DNA of 11,635 nt from JACJYE01 sp964432875 (GCA_964432875.1 CAYSPJ010000151.1:1-11635); one strand, 5' to 3'. Counted from the first letter of the stretch, positions 1-6,681 are shown. Made by a program: numbers and translations. The notes: generated by a model from the letters alone, not told the origin.

Positions 1-425
1 CATCTGCGGGGGAAATCAGCCATTGCTTGGGCTGGCGGCCATCGCCGCCAACTCTGTAATACACGCAAGTTTACGCCAAATCTTGCGCATTTGCAATGGA
101 AGGCAATGTTTTTTTAAAGAAATATTGTAAATAGAATCTTAGCCCAACCACCAGCGCGTCAGCGGTTGAAAAATGGCGTGTGGCGGCTTTGACGAGGTGC
201 CCCCCAGGCGCTGGCCAAGGCGGGGCCCCAATCCTCGAACAGCCCGTCGAGCGGGCTTTTCACTTGGCTGATCTGGCGGTTGTTTGCCCTGTGGTACCAG
301 CTCCGTCAGCCAAATGCCTTGCCCCACAAGGCTCACGTGCAGGTAGCGCAGGGTCGTCTTGATAAAGCAGGGCGGTGCGGAAATAGTGGCTTCGAGCTAC
401 AAGCTTCCAGGGCTAACAGCACTAG
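1..425. other. No recognisable gene; region left of the helicase
   Basis: I find no gene here. On the minus strand a 65-codon open frame (139-336) encodes a Pro/Arg-rich sequence ending in RWWLG; it resembles nothing I recognise, and the open frame continues upstream without a convincing start. It could be the tail of a decayed mobile-element gene, but nothing proves that. A small hairpin on the plus strand at 241-257 (AGCCCG, 5-nt loop, CGGGCT) is followed by only four Ts and has no plus-strand gene in front of it. No terminator is visible just past the helicase stop. Confidence 0.5.
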
Positions 426-2723
426 CTACAAAATCTGCAATTTTGCAAACTTGAGCATGATGCGCCGCTGCTGCGGGTCGCCGGCCAGGGGGAAGAAGAT
501 GGTCGCTACCCGGTTGTCGGTACCGCCATCGATACTGAGTACTTTGCCTTCGCCAAATTTGAGGTGCAGCACCTTCATCCCCGCCTGAATCTGGCTGGAG
601 GGGGCCGGCTTGAAATCTGCCGGGTTGATATTCGGCCCTGGCCCCGGCTGGGCCTGGCGCTTGAAACTGCCTTGGATGCTAGCGCCACCCGTTACCTGGC
701 TTTCCTGCATAAAGCTGCTGCTGCCACCAGCCGAGCGCACGTGAGCAGTGCTTTCTACGTGCGGGGCAGGGATTTCCTCCAGGAAGCGGCTAGGCTCGTT
801 GTAGCGGATCTGGCCAAAGCGGTAGCGGCTCAGGGCATAAGACAAGGTCAGAAATTGTTCGGCACGGGTGATGGCTACGTAAAATAGCCGCCGCTCTTCT
901 TCGATGCCCTCATGCGAGTCCATAGACAAGAAGGAAGGGAACAATTGCTCCTCCAGGCCGACTACAAAGACGGACTTGAACTCCAGCCCCTTGGCGGAAT
1001 GCACCGACATGAGCGTGACGTGCTCGCCGTCTATCTCATTGGTATCCAGGTCGGTGAGCAGCGCGATGTTTTGCAGATAGCTGGCCAACGATTTATCTTG
1101 CGGCGCTTCGGTATCGCCAACCGCCAGGTCATCTTCTACGAAGGCCTTGATGCCATCCAGCAGCGCGTTGACGTTTTCCAGGCGCCCCATGCCTTCCACG
1201 GTAGTGTCCTGTTTTAGTTCATCCAAGATGCCGGAGCGTTTGGCGATATGGCTAGCCAGTTCATGCGCATTATCGGCAGCAGCACGGCGGCTGAATTCTT
1301 TGATCATGCTGATGAAGTCGGCGATGGAATTCTGGGCGCGGGCACTGGCTTGCAGGCTGCCGATGCACTGCCAGAGGGGCTGGTCCAGGCTTGCTGCCAG
1401 CTCGCTGGCCTTATCTACGGTCGTATTGCCGATGCCGCGCTTGGGGTAGTTGATTACCCGGCGCAGGGCCTCGTCGTCATTGGGGTTGACCGCCAGGCGC
1501 AGGTAAGCGATGAGGTCTTTGACTTCTTTGCGTTGGTAAAAGGATAAGCCGCCGAAGACCTTATAGGTAATGTTGTAGCGGCGCAGGTATTCTTCAAATA
1601 CCCGCGATTGGGAGTTGGTGCGATAGAGGACGGCGATATCGCTATTGCTCAGGTGGAAGCGGGTCTTTTGCTCCAGGATGGTATCCGCCACGCGCTTGCC
1701 TTCCTCGCTATCGGCCATCGCCTTGATGACTTTGATGCGCTGCCCTTCGCCCTTATCTGACCAAATCGTTTTTTGAATTTGCCGCCGGTTGTTGGTGATC
1801 ACCTCATTGGCCGCCTGCACGATATGCTCTGTAGAGCGGTAGTTCTGCTCCAGCTTAAAAATCTTGATGCCATAAGGCTTGAAGTCCTCCTCGAAGTCGA
1901 GGATGTTCTGGATGGTGGCGCCGCGGAAGGCGTAGATGCTCTGGGCGTCATCGCCCACGACACAGATGTTGCGCTGGCTGCCCTCGTAATTGACAAACTT
2001 GCGCACGATGGAGTACTGGAGGTGGTTGGTATCCTGAAACTCATCTACCAGCATGTATTTGAACTTGTCGCGGTATTTGTCCAGCACCTGGTCGGGGTTG
2101 GTCTGAAACAGCTCGTAGAGGCGGTAGAGCAAATCGTCAAAGTCCATGGCCCCCGAGCGCTTGCAGCGGGCTACGTACTTTTGGTAAATGGCATAGATGT
2201 AGGGCTGCTTGGCCAGGCGGTCCTGTTCGCGCAATTGGGCATCCTGCTCGTAGAGTTTAGGGGTGATGAGGTTGCTCTTGGCGGAGGAGATGCGCGAACG
2301 GATGGTATTGATATTATAGGTATTCTTGTCCAGGTTCATCTCTTTGATGATGGCATTGAGCAAGCTCTTGGAGTCCTCGGTATCGTAGATCGTAAAATTC
2401 GAGGGATAGCCGATTTTGTCCGCCTCCACGCGCAGGATGCGGGCAAAAATAGAGTGGAAAGTGCCGGCCCACACGCGGTTTGCCCGCTGTCCGACCACGC
2501 GTTCGATGCGCTCTTTCATCTCCCGGGCGGCTTTATTGGTAAAGGTCAGGGCCAGGATTTCCCAAGGTGCCACCCCCTTTTCGATGAGGTGGGCGATGCG
2601 ATAAGTGAGTACGCGCGTCTTGCCCGAGCCCGGCCCAGCTACTACCAGCACCGGCCCATCGGTATTGGTCACCGCCTGGCGCTGTACTTCGTTCAGCTCT
2701 TGTAGGTAGTTATTGTTGTTCAT
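426..2723 (-). CDS. UvrD/PcrA-family ATP-dependent DNA helicase (SF1A)
   Basis: This 765-residue protein is a 3'-5' superfamily 1A helicase of the UvrD/Rep/PcrA group, which unwinds DNA in repair and clears replication or transcription blocks in the cytoplasm. The motifs appear in order: Q motif LNEVQRQAV (10-18), Walker A AGPGSGKT (29-36), motif Ia LTFTNKAAREM (about 59-69), Walker B DEFQD (227-231), motif III VVGDDAQSIYAFRG, motif IV LEQNYRS, motif V MSVHSAKGLEF, and motif VI YVAITRAEQ around residue 620. The last 50 residues (GMKVLHLKFGEGKV...) match the Tudor-like C-terminal domain of PcrA/UvrD, which binds RNA polymerase in characterised members. The length is slightly above E. coli UvrD (720) and Gram-positive PcrA (724). 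The ATG at 2723 sits just before a poly-Asn stretch and the Q motif, so the start is well placed. The gene appears intact and stands alone. Whether to call it uvrD or pcrA cannot be settled from sequence alone. Confidence 0.97.
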   Translation of the reverse strand: MNNNNYLQELNEVQRQAVTNTDGPVLVVAGPGSGKTRVLTYRIAHLIEKGVAPWEILALTFTNKAAREMKERIERVVGQRANRVWAGTFHSIFARILRVEADKIGYPSNFTIYDTEDSKSLLNAIIKEMNLDKNTYNINTIRSRISSAKSNLITPKLYEQDAQLREQDRLAKQPYIYAIYQKYVARCKRSGAMDFDDLLYRLYELFQTNPDQVLDKYRDKFKYMLVDEFQDTNHLQYSIVRKFVNYEGSQRNICVVGDDAQSIYAFRGATIQNILDFEEDFKPYGIKIFKLEQNYRSTEHIVQAANEVITNNRRQIQKTIWSDKGEGQRIKVIKAMADSEEGKRVADTILEQKTRFHLSNSDIAVLYRTNSQSRVFEEYLRRYNITYKVFGGLSFYQRKEVKDLIAYLRLAVNPNDDEALRRVINYPKRGIGNTTVDKASELAASLDQPLWQCIGSLQASARAQNSIADFISMIKEFSRRAAADNAHELASHIAKRSGILDELKQDTTVEGMGRLENVNALLDGIKAFVEDDLAVGDTEAPQDKSLASYLQNIALLTDLDTNEIDGEHVTLMSVHSAKGLEFKSVFVVGLEEQLFPSFLSMDSHEGIEEERRLFYVAITRAEQFLTLSYALSRYRFGQIRYNEPSRFLEEIPAPHVESTAHVRSAGGSSSFMQESQVTGGASIQGSFKRQAQPGPGPNINPADFKPAPSSQIQAGMKVLHLKFGEGKVLSIDGGTDNRVATIFFPLAGDPQQRRIMLKFAKLQIL

Positions 2724-2748
2724 TGGCTTTGTTTCTTCAAAAGCGGCT

Positions 2749-2780
2749 GCAAGGTAGGGAAAAATGGGGGGACGTGCAAG
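2749..2780 (-). promoter_or_regulatory. Probable Bacteroidota-type promoter of the helicase gene
   Basis: Read on the minus strand, TACCTTGC (2756-2749) resembles the Bacteroidota -7 box TAnnTTTG. A TTG (2779-2777) lies 20 nt upstream, at the usual distance for the -33 element. The start codon at 2723 would follow a short leader of about 20 nt. The match is good but imperfect. Confidence 0.5.
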
Positions 2781-2906
2781 GGGGGAAGCAGAAACCCGAG
2801 TTATATCGTACCTGATGCTTTACCTACGGGTGCATCCCTCTGTCGAAAGCATACGCAATATCATTGCTGTAACATTTAGCCTTCATGCCCTGAATACTTG
2901 CGTCAG

Positions 2907-2938
2907 TTTTTCAGGATTATCAGTGACTTTTATCATTG
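2907..2938 (+). promoter_or_regulatory. Weak candidate promoter for the CDC-like gene or its leader
   Basis: TATCATTG (2931-2938) differs from the TAnnTTTG -7 consensus at one defined position. A T-rich TTTTT (2907-2911) lies 19 nt upstream in place of a proper TTTG. If it is real, transcription would begin near 2945 and produce a leader of roughly 240 nt before the ATG at 3183, passing through the hairpins at 3059-3074 and 3109-3146. This is a motif match only. Confidence 0.22.
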
Positions 2939-3058
2939 GAATTTTCACGGCAAAAGCCTAAACTCTTCACGATTTTCCACTTGGAGGTAGTGGCAAGTTG
3001 CTGCCTTGCAGGCAAAGATGAACCATGAGTGTATATTCAGACATGGAAAGGGCTAGTG

Positions 3059-3074
3059 AGCACAGATTTGTGCT
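3059..3074 (+). other. Small hairpin in the leader (AGCACA / TGTGCT)
   Basis: A perfect 6-bp stem (AGCACA 3059-3064, TGTGCT 3069-3074) with a GATT loop lies 35 nt before the larger terminator-like hairpin. Together they make the 3' part of this non-coding stretch structured. No protein in 2724-3182 is convincing. Confidence 0.35.
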
Positions 3075-3108
3075 TTCTGATCAAAATCGTATTCTCTTGA
3101 GGTGTTAG

Positions 3109-3146
3109 CCGCCAGGCCCCAGCGCGGGCCTGGCGGGTTTCTTTTT
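3109..3146 (+). terminator. Terminator-like hairpin just upstream of the CDC-like gene
   Basis: A perfect 11-bp inverted repeat, CCGCCAGGCCC (3109-3119) and GGGCCTGGCGG (3126-3136) with a 6-nt loop, is followed by GTTTCTTTTT. This is a textbook intrinsic terminator in the plus direction. It lies only 37 nt before the ATG at 3183, and no plus-strand gene precedes it. It either ends a short unannotated RNA or acts as an attenuator in the 5' leader of the CDC-like gene. The structure is clear; its role is inferred. Confidence 0.65.
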
Positions 3147-3182
3147 AGCACACATTTTTTCACCTCGTTAATCCCCGATAAA

Positions 3183-4607
3183 ATGAAAAGGATATTCATT
3201 ACGACGCTCTCAGTCATGCTGTTGTTACTGCCAGTGAGCCTCATCTGGAATAGTTGCAGAAAGGATGACAATATCTTGCCCAAAGATTTTGATTCGATTG
3301 TAAGATCATTGCCCAATCCCTTTGCCACCAATTATATGGCCGAACCAGAGCCGCTGAACACTTCGACCCAGCAGTCCGGTTCGACGGTTTGCACCACCGT
3401 AGAGTATGAGTATGCACCCGGATTTGAGGAGGCAATCCTGCTGGACCCCACCACCGATGTGGTTGCCCCCGGCATGTTGCTGGAACCCAACACCCTAAGT
3501 TCGGGCAATTACACGCCTATCACTGAAGCCAAAACGCCCATTATAATCAGCCATTCGCTGGGTGGAAGCCTTTCTGTAGAAAACCCCAGCTTATCGACGA
3601 TCCGGGGTGCCATACAGCAATTGAACCAGAATGTATCGGTCAATCCGGCCAACTTTACCTACGAGTCGGATTTGATTCAGAGCAGCCAACAGCTCATGCT
3701 GGCGGTCGATGGTCACTATAAGAACCCCTGGGCGACCGTCGATGCTGGGTTCAACTGGAATTCCAGTTCGACCCGAAGCAGGCTCTATGCCAAGTTCGTT
3801 CAGGTGTATTACACCATCGACGTAGATCAAGTCGGCAAGAATAATCCGAGCGACTGGTTTAAAGTGTTGCCCGATCCGAAAAACTGGAATGCTACGCCGG
3901 TATATGTGGCTTCAGTCAAATATGGGCGCATCGGCATCGTAACGATCGAATCTCAGGCTTCGCAGGAAGACCTGGATGCCTATTTCAACGCTACCTTCAG
4001 CGCGTTTAGCCAATCGGGCGTGGTGGATGTTAAGGCTGAATACAAGCAAACCCACGAACAATCCACCTACAAAGCCTTCGTAGTCGGCGGCGACCCCAAC
4101 ATTGCGGTGAAAGCCATCAATGATTTTGAAGGCTTCACGGAATGGATCACCCGTTCGGCTGAATTCACGCCGCAGTCGCCCGGCTCACCGATCGCTTATA
4201 AACTCAGATGCTTGAAAAATAATGAGGACGCCACCATCGTACTCTCCGGTAATTACTCCTTTACCACCTGTGTGGACCATGTCTATGAAATTAGGCTGGA
4301 CCCCAACCTGTTAGGCCCCTTTTATCCAGTTATGTCAGGAGGAGGAGATGGCGAATTCGATGGGAACGGCCCCGAACAAAACGCGACGGTTGAGTTGATC
4401 AAAGACGCGCTGACAGATACTTTGCGCCTCCATGTCAACTATCACCTCAAAGAGACGAAGTCTAACTGGACAGAGGCTGAGTACGATGCAATTTTCGCCT
4501 TGAATCCCTATTACCCGGATTCAATAAAAGCCCTTTTGAACCAGGGTTGGGCTATTGACAAAGTGATCTCCGCTACCCAATCTGAGGTGAAGGATAAAAA
4601 AATTTAG
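3183..4607 (+). CDS. CDC-like (thiol-activated cytolysin family) lipoprotein, 474 aa as read, C-terminus frameshifted
   Basis: This protein is homologous to the pore-forming core of cholesterol-dependent cytolysins (CDCs). The ATG at 3183 (MKRIF...) is preferred over an in-frame GTG at 3102 because it opens a lipoprotein signal peptide: a Lys/Arg start, a hydrophobic core, and a lipobox-like WNSC with Cys25. Residues about 70-385 follow the CDC order: an APGMLLEP segment (like the family's PGALLLA), SLSTIRGAIQQL, VYYTIDVDQVGKNNPSDWF (207-226), YVASVKYGRIGIVTIES (241-257), then YKAFVVGGDPN with the Gly302-Gly303 pair that lies at the beta4/beta5 strand boundary in CDCs, and SPIAYKLRCLKN. The tryptophan-rich undecapeptide and cholesterol-binding domain 4 of classical CDCs are not seen; a different C-terminal region replaces them. 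CDC-like proteins are known in Bacteroidota (for example Elizabethkingia), where long and short partners act together and have been reported to attack bacteria. No partner is visible here. The frame ends at a TAG directly after a 7-A run, and clearly related coding sequence continues out of frame. The family assignment is firm; target and activity are inferred. Confidence 0.88.
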   Translation: MKRIFITTLSVMLLLLPVSLIWNSCRKDDNILPKDFDSIVRSLPNPFATNYMAEPEPLNTSTQQSGSTVCTTVEYEYAPGFEEAILLDPTTDVVAPGMLLEPNTLSSGNYTPITEAKTPIIISHSLGGSLSVENPSLSTIRGAIQQLNQNVSVNPANFTYESDLIQSSQQLMLAVDGHYKNPWATVDAGFNWNSSSTRSRLYAKFVQVYYTIDVDQVGKNNPSDWFKVLPDPKNWNATPVYVASVKYGRIGIVTIESQASQEDLDAYFNATFSAFSQSGVVDVKAEYKQTHEQSTYKAFVVGGDPNIAVKAINDFEGFTEWITRSAEFTPQSPGSPIAYKLRCLKNNEDATIVLSGNYSFTTCVDHVYEIRLDPNLLGPFYPVMSGGGDGEFDGNGPEQNATVELIKDALTDTLRLHVNYHLKETKSNWTEAEYDAIFALNPYYPDSIKALLNQGWAIDKVISATQSEVKDKKI

Positions 4608-4821
4608 CGGGAACACCTACCAGATCGTTACCCAAGGGGTTGATCCTGCAAAACATCTGGTCTATAAGTTTTATCTGCTGGGCGATACGGACGGAAAGGA
4701 TGTTTGGTCGGATGGTCCGGGCGGCGTCTGCGATTGCAAACCTGGGTATTATGATTCCCATGGTTGCAGCAATATGAAAATCGAGCTCAACCCAATCTGG
4801 GTTACCTTTAAGCAAAAGTAG
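4603..4821 (+). pseudogene. Out-of-frame C-terminal continuation of the CDC-like protein
   Basis: Past the stop at 4605-4607, the +1 frame stays open for 72 codons from TTT at 4603 to TAG at 4819-4821, reading FSGNTYQIVTQGVDP..., then a Cys-containing stretch CDCKPGYYDSHGC, and ending IWVTFKQK. Removing one A from the run at 4596-4602 joins it to the upstream frame and gives a 545-residue protein. This looks like real coding sequence: it has normal composition and a plausible beta-rich end, and it begins exactly at the homopolymer. It is probably the end of the C-terminal domain. It could be a genuine mutation, a homopolymer sequencing error, or a product made by slippage. Confidence 0.75.
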
Positions 4822-4872
4822 GAGGCAGATCATAAGCTGCGATTTTGCTATCGGTTTCAATGCTCATGGCGG

Positions 4873-4902
4873 CGCCCCTGGTATCGTGCAGAGGCAGGGG
4901 CG
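4873..4902. other. Inverted repeat downstream of the CDC-like gene
   Basis: CGCCCCTG (4873-4880) and CAGGGGCG (4895-4902) can pair over a 14-nt loop, about 50 nt beyond the restored stop at 4821. No T-tract follows directly (TACTAGTTTATG), so this is at most a weak terminator. The rest of 4822-5086 shows no gene; it holds a 10-bp palindrome AGGCTAGCCT (5027-5036) and a hairpin AGCCTC-CTT-GAGGCT (5075-5089) that overlaps the end of the insertion sequence. Confidence 0.3.
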
Positions 4903-5086
4903 TACTAGTTTATGTTCTTTAAGAGTGGGAGGCTAACTCAGCTGCTCGCCCGGTGGAATAAAAGCTTCACTATTCCAGGGGTTGAGTTGTGAGCCACCGA
5001 GCTACAGTTTTTTGACCATTTCTTCAGGCTAGCCTTGCCCCATGCCCATCTCCAAGCTGTGTCTCGTGCCCCCAAGCCTCCTTGAG

Positions 5087-5103
5087 GCTACTATTAGGAC
5101 ACA
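5087..5103 (+). repeat. Left terminal inverted repeat of the IS
   Basis: GCTACTATTAGGACACA is the exact inverse of the right end. The minus-strand transposase stop TAA (5096-5094) lies within it. Confidence 0.88.
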
Positions 5104-6425
5104 TCTAGAGCCAAGGTCCACCCCTCGAAAATCCGCTGGAACTTCATCCAGCCCCGATGAAGGGCAATGACGCCGGCTCTTTTCTCGTGGGGCTTCCAGC
5201 CGCCCAGGCGGCCCAGCACCCAATAAGCCCATTGCATGGTGTCCTCAGGGTAGGGGTTCTTCTGCTTTTTTGTCTTGCCCTCGTATTTGCGGCTAAGCGC
5301 GCTCAGGCAAGCTTTCTCCGCTTCTGTGAACATATTCTTCAGCGGCGCCGGCTTTTCCATTTTCGAGGCTTGGTGCAGCCCAGCCACTTGACAGCAAGCC
5401 AGCAGCGAGAGCAAGAAAAGCTTGATGAGCGAATCGCCTCGTTCCAGATCGCTGTGCTCTACGTCGAGCCCTTGGTGCTTGGCCAGCCTGAATACCTGCT
5501 CCACATTCCAGCGCAGGGCATAATCTGCCAGCAAGCTGGCCGCCTCCGCCTCGGTCTCGATGGGGCGGTTAGTCAGCAGCAGCCATTCGATCGGCTTTTC
5601 GCCTTCCGGCACGCTCGATGGCAACTCCTTGGCATAGACCGCCCACAGCTCGATGGCCTCGGCCTGTGCCTTGCTCAGCCGGTTCGGGGCTCGCAAGCGC
5701 ACTTTGCTGAATCTCAGGCACATCACTGCTTTGCGGCCCTTGCGCTTCTTGCGGGCATCTTCCCTGATGTCCAGGCTGTAATAGCTTCCCGGGGTACTCT
5801 GCTCGAGATACTCCTTTATATACACCGCCTTTCCCGAATCCGGGCTGATTACCTTGCGGTCCCCTTTCAAGCGCACCAGCACGTATGCGCCCGCCCCGAT
5901 ATCCTCTTGGAAAAGCTCGAAGACATCACCCTCCTGATCGGCCAGGATGGTGATGCGGCCGTCTGCCCCGCTGGCCCGCAGGCGGCTGGCCGACCGCCGC
6001 GCAGCCACCAACCAGCGGTAGCTCTCTTTTTCCTCGATAGGCTCGCTGCGGTAGTCCCGTTCTTTGCAGCCCGGCTTGCGCTCGGCAGAGCCGGGCGCAG
6101 GGGGCGCCCAACACTGCACATCCGCGTAGCCGATCATGTGGCCGCTGCCCGATTCCATGACCAGCGAGGGGTGGGCGAAAAAGCCCAAAGACTTGTTGTC
6201 TCCGATAACACCCAGGCCGCTATCGGGCTGGATATTCTTTCGGTTGCGCTCGAAGCTTGGCTGCGTCGTGTCCTGATATACCAAGTAGTCCGTGCCGCCT
6301 TCCACCTGCCGCAGGCAGTCCGACACCAAGTAGTTGATCACCTCCTCCGTGCTCAAGTTCGGGTTGTGCAGTATCCTGTAATAGCCGCGCTGTTCTGCTT
6401 CGTTATCGCTGATCCGGTGTATCAT
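5094..6425 (-). CDS. IS4-family DDE transposase, main frame (443 aa)
   Basis: This is a cut-and-paste DDE transposase of the IS4 family. Counting from ATG 6425, the first catalytic Asp lies in VYQDTTQ (Asp52), the second in ILADQEGDVFEL (Asp163), and the Glu in the family signature Y-x2-R-x3-E-x6-K, seen as YALRWNVEQVFRLAK (Tyr302, Arg305, Glu309, Lys316). The segment RGYYRILHNPNLS matches the usual 'YRFxxNP' block that precedes the first Asp. Family members normally have a further N-terminal stretch of basic helices, which this frame lacks. That stretch is found one frame over, immediately upstream (6439-6513). Rejoined, the protein would be 472 residues, almost exactly Tn5 transposase (476). 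As read, the product is an N-terminally shortened transposase, comparable in layout to the Tn5 inhibitor protein, which also lacks the N-terminus; whether it acts that way is speculative. Confidence 0.9.
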   Translation of the reverse strand: MIHRISDNEAEQRGYYRILHNPNLSTEEVINYLVSDCLRQVEGGTDYLVYQDTTQPSFERNRKNIQPDSGLGVIGDNKSLGFFAHPSLVMESGSGHMIGYADVQCWAPPAPGSAERKPGCKERDYRSEPIEEKESYRWLVAARRSASRLRASGADGRITILADQEGDVFELFQEDIGAGAYVLVRLKGDRKVISPDSGKAVYIKEYLEQSTPGSYYSLDIREDARKKRKGRKAVMCLRFSKVRLRAPNRLSKAQAEAIELWAVYAKELPSSVPEGEKPIEWLLLTNRPIETEAEAASLLADYALRWNVEQVFRLAKHQGLDVEHSDLERGDSLIKLFLLSLLACCQVAGLHQASKMEKPAPLKNMFTEAEKACLSALSRKYEGKTKKQKNPYPEDTMQWAYWVLGRLGGWKPHEKRAGVIALHRGWMKFQRIFEGWTLALDVS

Positions 6426-6438
6426 GACGCTACGATGT

Positions 6439-6513
6439 TCAATGAGTTTTTTTTAATTCATCCATCCGTTTGTAGTGCCGCTTGTCTAATTTCCTTTTTG
6501 CTTCCGCTTGCAT
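6439..6513 (-). pseudogene. N-terminal piece of the transposase in another frame
   Basis: ATG at 6513 opens a 24-codon frame, MQAEAKRKLDKRHYKRMDEL..., that stops at TGA 6441-6439 just after a run of eight As (6454-6447 on the minus strand). Deleting one A continues it into LIEHRSVMIHRISDN..., joining the main transposase frame with 29 extra residues. LDKRHYKRMDELKKL fits the basic 'LGDKRRxKRLxxL' N-terminal pattern of Tn5-like transposases. The ATG lies about 25 nt after the -7 box at 6546-6539, which supports it as the true start. Confidence 0.72.
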
Positions 6514-6538
6514 GATCGACGTGTGATTTGGTCCTGAT

Positions 6539-6546
6539 CAAAGGTA
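6539..6546 (-). promoter_or_regulatory. -7 promoter box of the transposase gene
   Basis: On the minus strand TACCTTTG is a perfect TAnnTTTG. It lies inside the element between the right inverted repeat and the ATG at 6513. No clear TTTG -33 element lies 19-21 nt upstream (that position falls at the inverted repeat), so activity may be low, as is common for insertion sequences. Confidence 0.5.
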
Positions 6547-6554
6547 CAAATATT

Positions 6555-6571
6555 TGTGTCCTAATAGTAGC
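6555..6571 (-). repeat. Right terminal inverted repeat of the IS
   Basis: TGTGTCCTAATAGTAGC on the plus strand is the exact reverse complement of 5087-5103. It lies upstream of the transposase promoter box. Confidence 0.88.
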
Positions 6572-6587
6572 TCTTCGTAGGAGAGGG

Positions 6588-6606
6588 GGTCGGGGGGTGA
6601 GTCAGC
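6588..6606 (+). repeat. 19-bp direct repeat, copy 1
   Basis: GGTCGGGGGGTGAGTCAGC is identical to 6771-6789. Both copies are preceded by CTTCGTA (6573-6579 and 6763-6769), so the repeated unit is longer but carries an indel. Its 3' part forms the left arm of the first hairpin at 6594-6628. Confidence 0.8.
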
Positions 6607-6681
6607 AATGCCCAGGCTGACTCACCCCGCCCTGCCCTCGACACGAGGGCAGGGCTGCCCCTCTCTTAAAAGAGAGGGGCA
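6594..6681. repeat. Three perfect hairpins packed end to end
   Basis: Hairpin 1 pairs GGGGTGAGTCAGC (6594-6606) with 6616-6628 (13 bp, 9-nt loop). Hairpin 2 pairs 6629-6640 (GCCCTGCCCTCG) with 6644-6655 (12 bp, 3-nt loop). Hairpin 3 pairs 6656-6667 (TGCCCCTCTCTT) with 6670-6681 (12 bp, 2-nt AA spacer). They abut with no spacer, so nearly all of 88 bp is base-paired. No T-tract follows on either strand in the right place for a simple terminator. It starts 22 bp outside the right end of the insertion sequence. This looks like a REP/MITE-like extragenic palindrome cluster; its origin and role are unknown. Confidence 0.8.

Larger units (their letters stand above)
5087..6571 (-). mobile_element. 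IS4-family insertion sequence (IS50/Tn5-like), 1485 bp
   Basis: The element is bounded by perfect 17-bp inverted repeats (GCTACTATTAGGACACA at 5087-5103 and its complement at 6555-6571) and carries one transposase on the minus strand. Its size is close to IS50 (about 1.53 kb), and the transposase type agrees with the IS4 family. The transposase stop codon lies inside the left repeat, and a consensus -7 promoter box sits just inside the right repeat, so the element is compact and self-contained. No convincing target-site duplication flanks it: the ten bases outside the two ends (CTCCTTGAGG on the left, CTCTTCGTAG on the right, counting the shared terminal G/C) agree at only about six positions. 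The insertion may therefore be old, or one flank may have been rearranged. Confidence 0.88.

Noticed and set aside
241..260. Hairpin with four Ts as a terminator
   Set aside because: The stem is only 6 bp, the tail is short, and no gene ends there on that strand.
139..336. Minus-strand 65-codon frame near the left edge
   Set aside because: It is Pro/Arg-rich, has no recognised family and no clear start; I could not support it as a gene or as a named transposase remnant.
1773..2705. Plus-strand open frame of 310 codons opposite the helicase
   Set aside because: It lies wholly antisense to an intact, motif-complete helicase and shows no domain of its own; long antisense frames are common opposite GC-rich coding DNA.
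2764..2961. Plus-strand 65-codon frame in the helicase/CDC-like gap
   Set aside because: It overlaps the helicase promoter region, has no homology that I recognise, and ends well before the structured leader.
3102..3182. GTG at 3102 as the start of the CDC-like gene
   Set aside because: It lies next to the terminator-like hairpin, so the extra 27 residues would be encoded largely by the stem-loop and T-tract; the ATG at 3183 gives a proper lipoprotein signal.
4594..4610. Canonical -1 ribosomal slippery heptamer (A AAT TTA) at the CDC-like stop
   Set aside because: The heptamer is present by sequence but in the wrong phase relative to the reading frame, and the continuation needs +1 (or loss of one A), not -1.
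5867..6121. Additional minus-strand frames inside the transposase gene
   Set aside because: They overlap the transposase in another frame and are Arg/Ala/Pro-rich shadows.
5157..6515. Plus-strand open frame of 452 codons through the insertion sequence
   Set aside because: It is antisense to the transposase, which has all DDE and YREK residues; its translation is Ala/Leu/Arg/His-rich with no recognisable motif.
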